64,000 nucleotides of DNA from Verrucomicrobiia bacterium (lineage in GTDB: Bacteria; Verrucomicrobiota; Verrucomicrobiia; JABWAM01): assembly GCA_020849895.1 (NCBI GenBank), contig JADZFN010000021.1:1-64000 (forward strand), written 5' to 3'. Of this stretch, positions 16,571-25,110 are shown in pieces. Under the pieces are notes generated by a model. The model worked only from the letters and a program-made list of their open reading frames with translations, made no database searches and had not been told where the DNA came from. Every line of letters starts with the position of its first letter. The stretch's first letter is position 1. A program made the translations under genes and the position numbers.

Positions 16571-17188
16571 ATGTTCACCCGCTTCGTTTTCCTCGTGTGT
16601 TTTTTGACCGCCGGAACCTGGGCTTGGGCTCAGCAGCCCGTGGTCCAGATTAAAAAGATTGAGACCACGTTGGAAGCCGCACCCCGATATCAGGCGTCCG
16701 TCCAGATTCAAAAACCGCAGCCCGACTCGAACCGAAAATGGCTCATGGTGGAGGCGGAGCTCGAGACGCTGCCGGACTGGTGCGAGGAGCTCCAGGTCCG
16801 CTTCTACGTGGTCGCCAACTACGGGTCTCAGGCCCGCGAGCGTTCCCCCGACGGATTCGACATCCTTTCGGCGAACGTCGCGGTGGTGAACGTGCCCAAA
16901 GGACGGAAGAACGTCGTCCCCGTCTTCATGGATGCAAATACGGTCCGAAAATACGGGGCGATCAGCAAGGATCAGTTCGTGCCTCAGGTGGCGGTGATGG
17001 TCTATTACAGGGGAGTGCTTCAAGATACGCAGTGGATGACCAACGCCCGAAAGGGAGAACGCTTCTGGGAGCAGAAGCAGCCGATCGGCGGGGTGCTGCT
17101 GAATCTGTTGCAGTCGCCGTGGTGGCCCGCATTCAGCGAATACTACGAACAGGTGAAGCCGATGGGGGGCGGCGTCGCGGCGCCCTGA
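16571..17188 (+). CDS. Amuc_1102-like secreted protein of the pilus-like locus
   Basis: A 205-residue protein with a signal peptide (MFTRFVFLVCFLTAGTWAWA, cleavage near 20/21). The mature part is beta-rich (VQIQKPQPDSNRKWLMVEAELETLPDW, VAVMVYYRGVLQDTQW) and fits the small periplasmic beta-sandwich protein that accompanies the PilM-like gene in Akkermansia. A good ribosome binding site (AAAGGAG) precedes the ATG. It is the first of seven plus-strand genes. The assignment rests on gene order, size and fold pattern; its exact role in pilus-like assembly is unknown. Confidence 0.7.
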   Translation: MFTRFVFLVCFLTAGTWAWAQQPVVQIKKIETTLEAAPRYQASVQIQKPQPDSNRKWLMVEAELETLPDWCEELQVRFYVVANYGSQARERSPDGFDILSANVAVVNVPKGRKNVVPVFMDANTVRKYGAISKDQFVPQVAVMVYYRGVLQDTQWMTNARKGERFWEQKQPIGGVLLNLLQSPWWPAFSEYYEQVKPMGGGVAAP

Positions 17189-17225
17189 TTCGGCGCCCGA
17201 CGCCTTTTTTGCGCATCCTTTCCCG

Positions 17226-19016
17226 ATGGCCCTCCGGCGATTTCTCACGCTCGACATCGGCGCGAGCACTCTGAAGCTCGGAGAGTTCGTCTCCTCGTCG
17301 CCGGGCGACCTGCGCCTGGTGCATTTCGGGCGGGCGGAAATTCAGGCGGATCCGGTGGCGGATGCGGACCGCGGGCCTCAGATCACCGCCGAACTGAAGC
17401 AGATGCTCGGCGGCGGGGCGTTCAAGGAGCGGCGGGTGGCGGTCTCGGTTTCCAGCCAGGTGGTGCTCACGCGCTTCATGAAACTGCCGGCCGCAGATGA
17501 AGCGAAGATCCGTCAGATGGTGCGCTATGAGGCGGCGCAGAACGTGCCTTTTCCGATCGAGGAGGTGGTCTGGGATTATCAGGCGGCGGGCCGCGCGGAG
17601 CAGTCCGACCTCGAAATCGTCCTCGTGGCGATCAAGAGCGATCTTATCGAAGGGGTGAACCGTTGCGTGGAGGACGCAGGCCTGATGGTCGAGGTGGTGG
17701 ACGTCGCACCGCTGGCGATCTACAACGCCGCCCGTTTCAACTACACCTTTGGCGAAGAGAGCGAGGATCGCTGCACGCTGATGCTCGACATCGGCGCGCG
17801 GACGACCAATCTGATTTTCATCGAGCCGGGCAAGTTCTATATGCGCAGCATCCCGATCGCGGGCAACACGATCACCCAGAGCGTGGCGCAGGAGTTCGAG
17901 GTGCCGTTTGCGGAAGCCGAAGACCTCAAGAGGCGTCAGGGGTTCGTGGGGCTCGGCGGCGCGTATGAGGACCCGGAACTCGAATCCTCGGCGCGCCTGA
18001 GCAAGATCATCCGCAATGTGATGACGCGCCTCCACGCGGAGGTGGCGCGCTCGATCAACTTCTACAAGTCGCAACAGGGCGGGCATTCACCCTCCGCGCT
18101 GCTCCTGTGCGGGGGCGCCTCGATCACGCCTTACACGGATCACTTCTTCCGCGAGAAGATGGAGGTCGAAGTCGCGTACTTCAACCCCTTCAAGAATGTC
18201 CCCTTCGAAGTTCCCGCGGGAGAGCTCGAGAAGGCGGCTCACTCGCTGGGCGAGGTGGTCGGACTCGGCCTGCGCCTCGCGACGGAGTCCCCCGTCGAGA
18301 TCAACCTGATCCCGCCCACGGTCACGCGTCGCCGCCTGTTCGGCAAGAAGGTCCCGTACTTCGCGGTCGCCATGCTCGGGGCGATTTGCATGGTGCTCGG
18401 CTGGTGGGTCTACCTACAGAAAGTGACGCGGATCCTCGAAGGCTATACGGCGGAGGTTCGCAAGGAAGCCGATCAGCGCGCGGGCATCGAAGCCGGGCTC
18501 AAGAAGGCCGAAGACTTCGTTGCACTGACGAAGGTGGATGCGGGGCAGATCCAACAGGTCGTTCGCGCCCGGTATTTCTGGATCGAGTTTTTCAGCAAGC
18601 TCAACGAGTTGACTCCGAGAGATCTCTGGATCACCCAGTTCACGCCCGAGAACAACGGGCGCGCGATCTCGGCGTCGGGCGGCGCCGCCGCGCCGACGTC
18701 CGCCGCGCCGCGCCGCGGACCTCTCCGCAGGGGGATCATGATCGAGGAAGCCATGCCCGAACCTGGCGCGCCGCCGTCGGGCGGCGACACCTCGAGTGAA
18801 AGCAAAGGGATCACCGAGTTTGAAATTCGCGGCCTCTGTCTCAACGACCGCAACAGCAGCGAGCCGCTCCATCCGGTCGTGGTGTTTCGCGACGCGCTGG
18901 CGAAGTCGGGCTACTTTGCGGACGTTAAGATCCTTGAGGCCGTCAGCCCGCAGGAGTCCGACTGGACCTTCAGCTTCCTGCTCCGGGCCAAACTCAAGAC
19001 GCCTCTTCTCTACTGA
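17226..19016 (+). CDS. PilM-like actin-fold protein fused to a PilN-like membrane part (Amuc_1101-like)
   Basis: A 596-residue protein. Residues about 1-350 are the actin-like PilM fold: LTLDIGASTLKLGEF at the start, then the PilM block MKLPAADEAKIRQMVRYEAA (about 81-100) and a second phosphate loop LMLDIGARTTNLIFIEPG (about 186-203). A single membrane segment at about 378-398 (VPYFAVAMLGAICMVLGWWV) is followed by a coiled coil and a periplasmic domain of about 180 residues, the arrangement of PilN. Ordinary PilM is about 350 residues, so this is a PilM-PilN fusion. It would link the cytoplasmic platform to the inner membrane alignment complex. Confidence 0.85.
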   Translation: MALRRFLTLDIGASTLKLGEFVSSSPGDLRLVHFGRAEIQADPVADADRGPQITAELKQMLGGGAFKERRVAVSVSSQVVLTRFMKLPAADEAKIRQMVRYEAAQNVPFPIEEVVWDYQAAGRAEQSDLEIVLVAIKSDLIEGVNRCVEDAGLMVEVVDVAPLAIYNAARFNYTFGEESEDRCTLMLDIGARTTNLIFIEPGKFYMRSIPIAGNTITQSVAQEFEVPFAEAEDLKRRQGFVGLGGAYEDPELESSARLSKIIRNVMTRLHAEVARSINFYKSQQGGHSPSALLLCGGASITPYTDHFFREKMEVEVAYFNPFKNVPFEVPAGELEKAAHSLGEVVGLGLRLATESPVEINLIPPTVTRRRLFGKKVPYFAVAMLGAICMVLGWWVYLQKVTRILEGYTAEVRKEADQRAGIEAGLKKAEDFVALTKVDAGQIQQVVRARYFWIEFFSKLNELTPRDLWITQFTPENNGRAISASGGAAAPTSAAPRRGPLRRGIMIEEAMPEPGAPPSGGDTSSESKGITEFEIRGLCLNDRNSSEPLHPVVVFRDALAKSGYFADVKILEAVSPQESDWTFSFLLRAKLKTPLLY

Positions 19017-19038
19017 CCCGACGCGACCTCGCGAAGAC

Positions 19039-20076
19039 ATGAAGTTCATCCGACAACACCCCGTCTTCACCGCCCTCCTGGCGGGGTTTCTTCTTCTTTT
19101 CGGAGGGAGCCTCGCGCTCCTCTTGAAGACGATGCGGATCAAGGCGGCCGTGGAAGCCGAGCTCGAAGTCCAACGCGAACGTCGCGCGGCGCTCTGGGCG
19201 CGCAAACCGTTTCCGAAGCAGCCGAACGTGGAGATCGTTCAACGCAACGGGCGCGAAATGAAGGCCCTCGTGGATGGTTTCCTCGGGACCTTCCGAGGGC
19301 CGGAAATCAAAACCCCCGTGTTGGAGGAGCTTGTGGCGAAGGGGCGGATCCTGGTTGCCTGCCGCCAAATGTCCGAAGCGCTGTCCAAGGCCGAGGTGAA
19401 GCATCCCGAGAAGTTTCAGTTTGGTTTTGAGCGTTATGCGAGCTATCCCCCCAAAAAGGAATTCACTCCGCTTTTGCTCAAGCAGCTCGCCATCACCGAG
19501 GAATTGATGCGCCTGCTTGCCGAAGCCCGCATCCACGATCTCCTCGCCGTCCGCCGCGTGGAGTTCGAGGATGCCGATCCCGCCAAGCCGGCTTCCAGCT
19601 ACGATCCGAAGGCGGATCCTCTCATTTCCCAGAACGGAAAGTTCGAGTTCGTGAACCCGCCGAACTCCCTCTACTCGACGATGCCGTTCGATCTCGAATT
19701 CATTTGCGACACCGACGCTCTGAGGAAGTTTCTCGACGGCCTCTCCCGCTCGCCGCACCTCCTGATCCCCCGCATCATCACCGTGGAGAATGAGAAGAAG
19801 GAGCCAATGTCCTCCGTCGCCGCAGGCCGTGCAGCCGGCGAGAGTGGAGCGGCCTTTGCGCCGCCGCCTTCTTCGCCTGTGTCTCGTGGAGGAGCAAAAC
19901 CGCCTGTCGAGTCCGCCAAGGCGACGACGGTGGTGGATCCCAGCACGATTCGACCCGTGATGGGGGAGGAACGGATCAAGGTGGGAATCCGCCTGGACTG
20001 GCTTGATTTTCGCCATGCGGAAACGACGAAGGTCGAGGGGGGAACGCCTCGCAAGGAAAGGGGAGGCCCGCGATGA
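19039..20076 (+). CDS. Amuc_1100-like inner membrane pilus-alignment protein (PilO-like role)
   Basis: A 345-residue protein with a short cytoplasmic start, one membrane segment (about residues 9-30, TALLAGFLLLFGGSLALLL) and a periplasmic part that begins with a helix likely to form a coiled coil (KAAVEAELEVQRERRAALW). The periplasmic core has the PFDLEFICDTDALRKFLDGL block that resembles the ferredoxin-like fold of PilO and of Amuc_1100. A proline/alanine-rich linker (about 260-300) precedes the last strand. The ATG at 19039 is right after the PilM-like gene; the stop overlaps the next start by four bases (ATGA). Amuc_1100 is 317 residues, so length fits. Confidence 0.8.
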   Translation: MKFIRQHPVFTALLAGFLLLFGGSLALLLKTMRIKAAVEAELEVQRERRAALWARKPFPKQPNVEIVQRNGREMKALVDGFLGTFRGPEIKTPVLEELVAKGRILVACRQMSEALSKAEVKHPEKFQFGFERYASYPPKKEFTPLLLKQLAITEELMRLLAEARIHDLLAVRRVEFEDADPAKPASSYDPKADPLISQNGKFEFVNPPNSLYSTMPFDLEFICDTDALRKFLDGLSRSPHLLIPRIITVENEKKEPMSSVAAGRAAGESGAAFAPPPSSPVSRGGAKPPVESAKATTVVDPSTIRPVMGEERIKVGIRLDWLDFRHAETTKVEGGTPRKERGGPR

Positions 20077-21161
20077 TGCATTCCCTGAGGGCTTTCCTCG
20101 GACAGGTCTACGAGCGGCTTCTCGCCGTCGCCGTCCTGCTTTTGCTCGTCCTTTGTATGAGCTGGCTCGTGGTGCGGGTGAACAACCTCAAGACCGAGAT
20201 CAAGATGGATGTGGAAACCGCGCCGAAGGGCGCCGACGCGGTTTCCGCGGATCTGCTGGTGCTCAAGGAAGCCCGGGAACGCCTCGTCCAGCCGCCGGTT
20301 TGGGCGGAGAACAAGGACAGCCGTCTTTTCATCGCGCCACTCATGAGGGTGCTCGATCCGAACAATCCGATTCCCACCCGGACCGGTGATGTGAACTTCG
20401 AGGACCTGAAGACCTCCGAGGGGTTCACCTATCGCTGGCTCCATCAGTACGGCCTGCCGACGGATCGCCTCATCGCCAACGAGGACCCGGACCAGGATGG
20501 CTTCACCAACCGGGAGGAATGCGAGGCGGGAGCCAATCCGATGGATCCCTCGAGCCGGCCGGACGTCTCGCGCAAGCTGCGCATCGAGACGATCCTTCAG
20601 CGCCCATTCCCCTTCGTCTTCAAGGGCATCATCGAAGGTTCCACCCGCAAATTCAACGTGCAGCGCACCGACGGCACGAAGGCCCATTTCGTCGAGCTCG
20701 GCGGTGCGGTTCCGGACAAGACGTATCCCGGCTACAAGGTGATCCACTACACGGAGAAATTCGAAGACCGCCCAGACCCCAGCGTGAAGAGTCGTCCTGT
20801 CATCAAGGCGGACGTTTCAGAACTGACCTTGGAAAAGGAAAGCGAAAAGCCCGTGGTGCTCGTTCGGGATCGTCTGACCGCTTCGGGCGATCTCTCGGTA
20901 CGCCTTTATTTCATCCTTGAAGACCGCTTTTTCGTCGTGAGTCCTGGCATGGAATTTGCACTGCAAAATACTGTCTATCAGGTGGTTAGCATAAAAAGGC
21001 TTGACGATGGAACGCCCTCCGTCATAATCCGCCGCAAGGATTCTCCCGCCGAAATTTCGGTCCTTCTTCTCGATCGGAACGATCTCAAGCGCAATTTTTC
21101 AAATCCTGCCGATCCCTCTTTTTCTCCCCAGTCTCTTCCTCATCCCGCGCCACTTCCATGA
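20073..21161 (+). CDS. Amuc_1099-like pilus system membrane protein with a calcium-loop-like motif
   Basis: A 362-residue protein with one N-terminal membrane segment (about 17-36) and a periplasmic part. Residues about 137-160 contain DPDQDGFTNREECEAGANP, a D-x-D-x-D-G-x-x-x-x-E loop as in EF-hand-like, dockerin and thrombospondin-type-3 calcium sites. The C-terminal part has a PilP-like beta domain (FFVVSPGMEFALQNTVYQVV) followed by a proline-rich tail. It overlaps both neighbours by four bases, so it is translationally coupled to the Amuc_1100-like and secretin genes. A PilP-like connector between inner membrane complex and secretin is plausible. Confidence 0.75.
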   Translation: MMHSLRAFLGQVYERLLAVAVLLLLVLCMSWLVVRVNNLKTEIKMDVETAPKGADAVSADLLVLKEARERLVQPPVWAENKDSRLFIAPLMRVLDPNNPIPTRTGDVNFEDLKTSEGFTYRWLHQYGLPTDRLIANEDPDQDGFTNREECEAGANPMDPSSRPDVSRKLRIETILQRPFPFVFKGIIEGSTRKFNVQRTDGTKAHFVELGGAVPDKTYPGYKVIHYTEKFEDRPDPSVKSRPVIKADVSELTLEKESEKPVVLVRDRLTASGDLSVRLYFILEDRFFVVSPGMEFALQNTVYQVVSIKRLDDGTPSVIIRRKDSPAEISVLLLDRNDLKRNFSNPADPSFSPQSLPHPAPLP

Positions 21162-23695
21162 AACGCACCTCGAAAACCTGTTGGATCCTAGCCTCTGCCG
21201 TCCTGTTGACGGGGCTTGCGCCCTCCCGCGCGCAGGATGCCCGCGAAGCGAGCAAGGCCTCCGCACTCGAAGGCGCCAAGCTCTCGGAGATCGAACTGGT
21301 GCGACGCCAGGAGGCGCTGATTCGAGCCCAGCAATTGATCGAGCAGGCGCGCAAGCTCCAATCCGAACGCGAATACGCCGCGGCATTGGAGAAGTATGCG
21401 GACGCGAACAAGCTCGTGATCGCCGCACCGGCCAATGCCGACGAGCAGACGGCCATCGCCGAGGGGAGCCTTCGATGTCTTCTGGCTCTTTCCAAGGCTG
21501 CCTACGGCGAAAAGAAATATTCGGAAGCCATGTCTTTTGCGCAACGCGCGCATGAAGTGGATCCCGAGAATGACGACGCCCGCTCCCTGTATGAACGAGC
21601 TGCGAAAGCCGAGGAACGATCCGAGGAGAAGAAGCAGGAGACCGAACAAGCCGCGGCGGCCATTCCCAAGGAGATCTCCAATCCCGAATTCGTGGCCAAG
21701 CAGAAGCGCGTCCTCGAGCTCTATCGCGCCGCCGAGAACTACATGAAGAGCGAGCAGTTCGAGGAGGCCGAAGGTGCCCTGAAAGACATCCTCAAGATTG
21801 ACCCCTACAGCGCCACCGCCTACCACCGCCTCCGCGAAGTCCAGCACGGCAAGTTCAAGAAGCTCGAAGCGGCCCGAGGACAGACGGAAACGGAGCTGCT
21901 CGGCGACGTCCAGCAGCGGTGGCGGCTGCCCATCCGCCGCGACAAACAGACCATCCAGCTCGCCTCCAAGGACGGGGAGGGCGTGGAGACCGTCGGCAGC
22001 AAGATGGAGATCCTCCAGAAACTCAACTCGCTGGTGATCAAAAAGATCGAGTTCTCCGACACGCCGATCATGAGCGCGATCACCTATCTCATGGAGGAGA
22101 GCCGGGCCGTGGACCCGAAGCATGAAGGGGTCAACATCATTCCGACTTTCCTCAAAAGCCTCGCGCCGGTCCCGATGACGACGCCCGCGCCCGCGCCGAT
22201 GCCGGGCGTTGAAGGCGCCGCGCCCGCGCCGGGCGTCGAAGCGACGGCACCTTCCGCGGATCTCGCCGCGCTCAACCAGCCGAAGGTGAGCCTCAACATC
22301 CGCAACGTGACCCTCCTCCAGGCCGTGAAATACCTGACCGAGGTCACGGGCCTCAAGTACCGCATTGATACCGATTCGGTGAAGATTGTCAGCGCCAGCG
22401 AGGCGCTGGCCAGCAGCAGCCTCCAATCGCGCAGCTACACCGTCAAACCCACTCTTTTCAAGTCGGTCGTCGAGCGCACGGACACGGGGGGAGCCTCCAC
22501 CACGCGCGGCGCCTCGGGGGGATTCACCGGCTTGACCGGTGACACGCGCGTCACAGCCGAGACCGACGCGAAGAAGTTCCTCGAGGAGTTCGGCATTGAT
22601 TTCAAGAGCGGCGGCAGCGCCAAGTATATCGAGAGCCTCGGACTGCTCATCGTCACTCAGACCAACGAGGTCCTGGACCAGATTGACGAGATCATGCTGA
22701 AGCTCAACAAGACGGCGCCGCAGGTCACCATCGAAGCTAAATTTATTGACGTGCGCCAAAGCGACCTCGAAGAGCTTGGGTTCGAGTGGGCGTTCGCACC
22801 GGCCACCCAGTCCCAGTATACGATCGAGTCCGGCCGCGGCACCGCGCTGCCTGGCATTCCGATCGGCGGACCGTATCGCGGCTTGGGCAACCCGCTTACC
22901 GGCGGCCTCCGCCAGAGCATCTCCGCCAGCGCGCTCGACGCCTTGCTGGGAGGGGTGTCCGGCGGCACGGTGAACACGATTCTCAGCATTACCGGCGTGC
23001 TCACCAACCCCCAGCTTCAGGTGATGATTGATGCGCTGTCGCAGAAGGGGTTGACCAACCTGCTTTCCGCGCCGCGCGTGACCACCGTGAGCGGCGATTC
23101 CGCCAAGATCATGGTCACCCGTGAATTCATCTATCCCTCGACCTACACCGATCCGCAGGTGCAGGCGGGAACCTCTTCAACGACCGGCGGCACCGCCGGC
23201 GTCGGGATCACCTCGCCCAGCCCGAGCGGCTGGACGACGCGCGAGATCGGCGTGATCCTCGACGTGAAACCGAACGTCAATCCCGACGACAACCTCACGA
23301 TCAATCTGACTCTTTCTCCCGAGGTTGTGGACTTCGAAGGCTTCATTAACTACAACACCTACGCGGTGGCCAACAGCACCCAGTTCACCTTCACCATCCC
23401 GCAGCCGGTCTTCAACAAGCGCCAGATCACCACCAGCGTGATCATCTGGGACGGTCAGACCGTGGTGCTCGGCGGCTTGATCCGCGAAGACACCACCAAG
23501 ACCAACGACAAGATCCCGTTGCTCGGCGATATTCCTCTCCTCGGGCGCTTCTTCCAGTCGAAGGTGGATTCCTCGAGCAAGCGGAACCTGATCATCTTCC
23601 TGACCGCGCGGATCGTGGATCCTTCCGGCAAGCCGGTGCGCGAGTTCACCGACGCCCGAATCACCGCCGCGCCCGCCGCGACGGAAACTCCCTGA
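21158..23695 (+). CDS. Amuc_1098-like type IV pilus/type II secretin with TPR N-terminus
   Basis: An 845-residue protein with a signal peptide (cleavage near SRA-Q). Residues about 45-240 form TPR-like helical repeats (YAAALEKYADANK, YSEAMSFAQRAHEVDPEN, FEEAEGALKDILKIDPYSATAYHRL). N-domains follow, then the secretin domain from about 525 to 835: VTIEAKFIDVRQSDLEELGF, LLSAPRVTTVSGDSAKIMV, REIGVILDVKPNV and the signature VVLGGLIREDTTKTNDKIPL, then PLLGRFFQS. Two low-complexity linkers (PAPAPMPG region near 345; glycine/serine-rich near 445) separate domains. It forms the outer membrane channel. TPR-secretin fusion is typical of the verrucomicrobial system; ordinary PilQ lacks TPRs. Confidence 0.9.
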   Translation: MKRTSKTCWILASAVLLTGLAPSRAQDAREASKASALEGAKLSEIELVRRQEALIRAQQLIEQARKLQSEREYAAALEKYADANKLVIAAPANADEQTAIAEGSLRCLLALSKAAYGEKKYSEAMSFAQRAHEVDPENDDARSLYERAAKAEERSEEKKQETEQAAAAIPKEISNPEFVAKQKRVLELYRAAENYMKSEQFEEAEGALKDILKIDPYSATAYHRLREVQHGKFKKLEAARGQTETELLGDVQQRWRLPIRRDKQTIQLASKDGEGVETVGSKMEILQKLNSLVIKKIEFSDTPIMSAITYLMEESRAVDPKHEGVNIIPTFLKSLAPVPMTTPAPAPMPGVEGAAPAPGVEATAPSADLAALNQPKVSLNIRNVTLLQAVKYLTEVTGLKYRIDTDSVKIVSASEALASSSLQSRSYTVKPTLFKSVVERTDTGGASTTRGASGGFTGLTGDTRVTAETDAKKFLEEFGIDFKSGGSAKYIESLGLLIVTQTNEVLDQIDEIMLKLNKTAPQVTIEAKFIDVRQSDLEELGFEWAFAPATQSQYTIESGRGTALPGIPIGGPYRGLGNPLTGGLRQSISASALDALLGGVSGGTVNTILSITGVLTNPQLQVMIDALSQKGLTNLLSAPRVTTVSGDSAKIMVTREFIYPSTYTDPQVQAGTSSTTGGTAGVGITSPSPSGWTTREIGVILDVKPNVNPDDNLTINLTLSPEVVDFEGFINYNTYAVANSTQFTFTIPQPVFNKRQITTSVIIWDGQTVVLGGLIREDTTKTNDKIPLLGDIPLLGRFFQSKVDSSSKRNLIIFLTARIVDPSGKPVREFTDARITAAPAATETP

Positions 23696-23723
23696 TCGCT
23701 CCTCGCTTAGGAAAAGCCGCTCC

Positions 23724-24593
23724 ATGAAGAAGCATCGCCTCGTCTTCGCCTTCGGAGGGTTAGGCCTGTTCGCAAGCGTCCTGTGGGTCTCCGCCCAGAA
23801 TCCAGTGCCGCCGGGCTATGCGGACCGCGTCCGCCAGTATCGGACCCAGGCGACCGGCATGTGGGGAGGCGAGAACGTGAACAATGGCACGCCGCGCACC
23901 GTCAGCACTTTTCTGCCGCCCGAAAACGACACCGCGCCTACCGTGATTACGGTGCCGAATACGGACACGATCACAACCAATTTGGTTTCCGCCGGTTCTC
24001 CCGACGGCATCTATGTCCCTCCGGGAACCAACGTGATCGTTTCGATAAGTCATGATACGGACATCCCGATCCGGGCGATGACGGTCACTGTGGTTTTTCG
24101 TTCGGAGTTTCCGCTGAAGCCCGATGGCCCCATTCAATTGACTTTGGCCAAGGACTCGGTGACTCCGGTTCTTCTCGGCCTCACTCCTTCTGGAGAAGAT
24201 GTGAGCACGGATCAAGCGGGAGGGTATGTGGGGACGGTCACCTTCGACCCCTTGGCGTTGAAGGATATCACCCAGTACGCAGATTTTATCAAATTCGAGG
24301 CGGACGTGACAGCCACCGTCAAACTGTCCGGTGGCGCGGACTATTCCAACTTCACAACGAACCAGAACACCAAAGGGACCTGGTCGCTGAAGTTTGCTAA
24401 TCCAGCAACCTCCACCAGTTCCAACTCGTTGCATTCCTTCACGATCAATGTGACTTCGGATCCGAAGAGCATCGTGGTCGGTGGCAAGGTCTACGATCTG
24501 AGGTCTCGCAAGGTGCAGGTCGCGAATCCGAGCAAATTTAATGCCGATGGTACGGAGGTCTTTCCAATCCCGCGCTCCGCGAGCGAACGGTGA
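23724..24593 (+). CDS. Secreted protein of unknown function in the pilus-like operon
   Basis: A 289-residue protein with a signal peptide (MKKHRLVFAFGGLGLFASVL..., cleavage near VSAQN). The mature part is rich in threonine, serine, valine and aspartate and looks all-beta (VIVSISHDTDIPIRAMTVTV, HSFTINVTSDPKSIVVGG), like an adhesin or cell-surface beta-sandwich. Glycine/threonine runs (NTDTITTNLVSAGS) suggest surface exposure. It begins 28 bases after the secretin stop and its last 53 bases overlap the prepilin gene, so it belongs to the operon. I do not recognise the family. A pilus-associated or secreted substrate is possible but not shown. Confidence 0.7.
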   Translation: MKKHRLVFAFGGLGLFASVLWVSAQNPVPPGYADRVRQYRTQATGMWGGENVNNGTPRTVSTFLPPENDTAPTVITVPNTDTITTNLVSAGSPDGIYVPPGTNVIVSISHDTDIPIRAMTVTVVFRSEFPLKPDGPIQLTLAKDSVTPVLLGLTPSGEDVSTDQAGGYVGTVTFDPLALKDITQYADFIKFEADVTATVKLSGGADYSNFTTNQNTKGTWSLKFANPATSTSSNSLHSFTINVTSDPKSIVVGGKVYDLRSRKVQVANPSKFNADGTEVFPIPRSASER

Positions 24594-25092
24594 GGGCCTG
24601 ACTCTCGTCGAGGTGTTGCTCGTGGTGGCGATTCTTGGAATGCTCGCCGCCTTGGGCATCCGGGGCCTTGAGGCTTACAAGGATCGTGCGCGCATGGTCA
24701 AATGCATCAGCAATGTTCGCGCCTTGGCCAACGGCTTGAACATTTACGCGACGGATCACGAGGGGCAGCTTCCTGCGCTCACCGAGGACAACCTTTCCGT
24801 TGATTTTTCCCAAAGCTCTGGCGCGCTGGATCTTCGGTTGGTTCTCGGCCAGTACGACATGGCGTTCTGGTCCATGACTTGTCCTTCGGATCCGAGGAGG
24901 TTGAAGGATCCGAGACCGGAAAATCCGACGTATCTTTCCTATCTCTATCTCCTGCAGACGGGGGGTGACCTCGGCAAGTTCGATCAGCCGATCCAATTGG
25001 TCCGGGAGGCGGGCTACCACCACGGCCGCGTCCAACATTGGAAAGCGATCACGGGTTATAGCGACAGCCACATCGAGATTGATGCTTGGTAG
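24541..25092 (+). CDS. Type IV prepilin / pseudopilin
   Basis: A 183-residue protein with a class III signal: a basic leader (RSFQSRAPRANGEG), then LTLVEVLLVVAILGMLAALG. Prepilin peptidase would cut after the glycine at 18, leaving L+1 and the conserved E+5. The membrane/assembly helix is followed by a helix-strand head with YATDHEGQLPA, frequent in verrucomicrobial pseudopilins, and two cysteines that may form a disulfide (about 55 and 119). The gene overlaps the end of the secreted-protein gene by 53 bases, so its translation is probably coupled. It is the only pilin-like gene in the locus; assembly ATPase, platform protein and prepilin peptidase are not in the window. Confidence 0.85.
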   Translation: MPMVRRSFQSRAPRANGEGLTLVEVLLVVAILGMLAALGIRGLEAYKDRARMVKCISNVRALANGLNIYATDHEGQLPALTEDNLSVDFSQSSGALDLRLVLGQYDMAFWSMTCPSDPRRLKDPRPENPTYLSYLYLLQTGGDLGKFDQPIQLVREAGYHHGRVQHWKAITGYSDSHIEIDAW

Positions 25093-25110
25093 AGTTGTCG
25101 GTCGAAAGCG

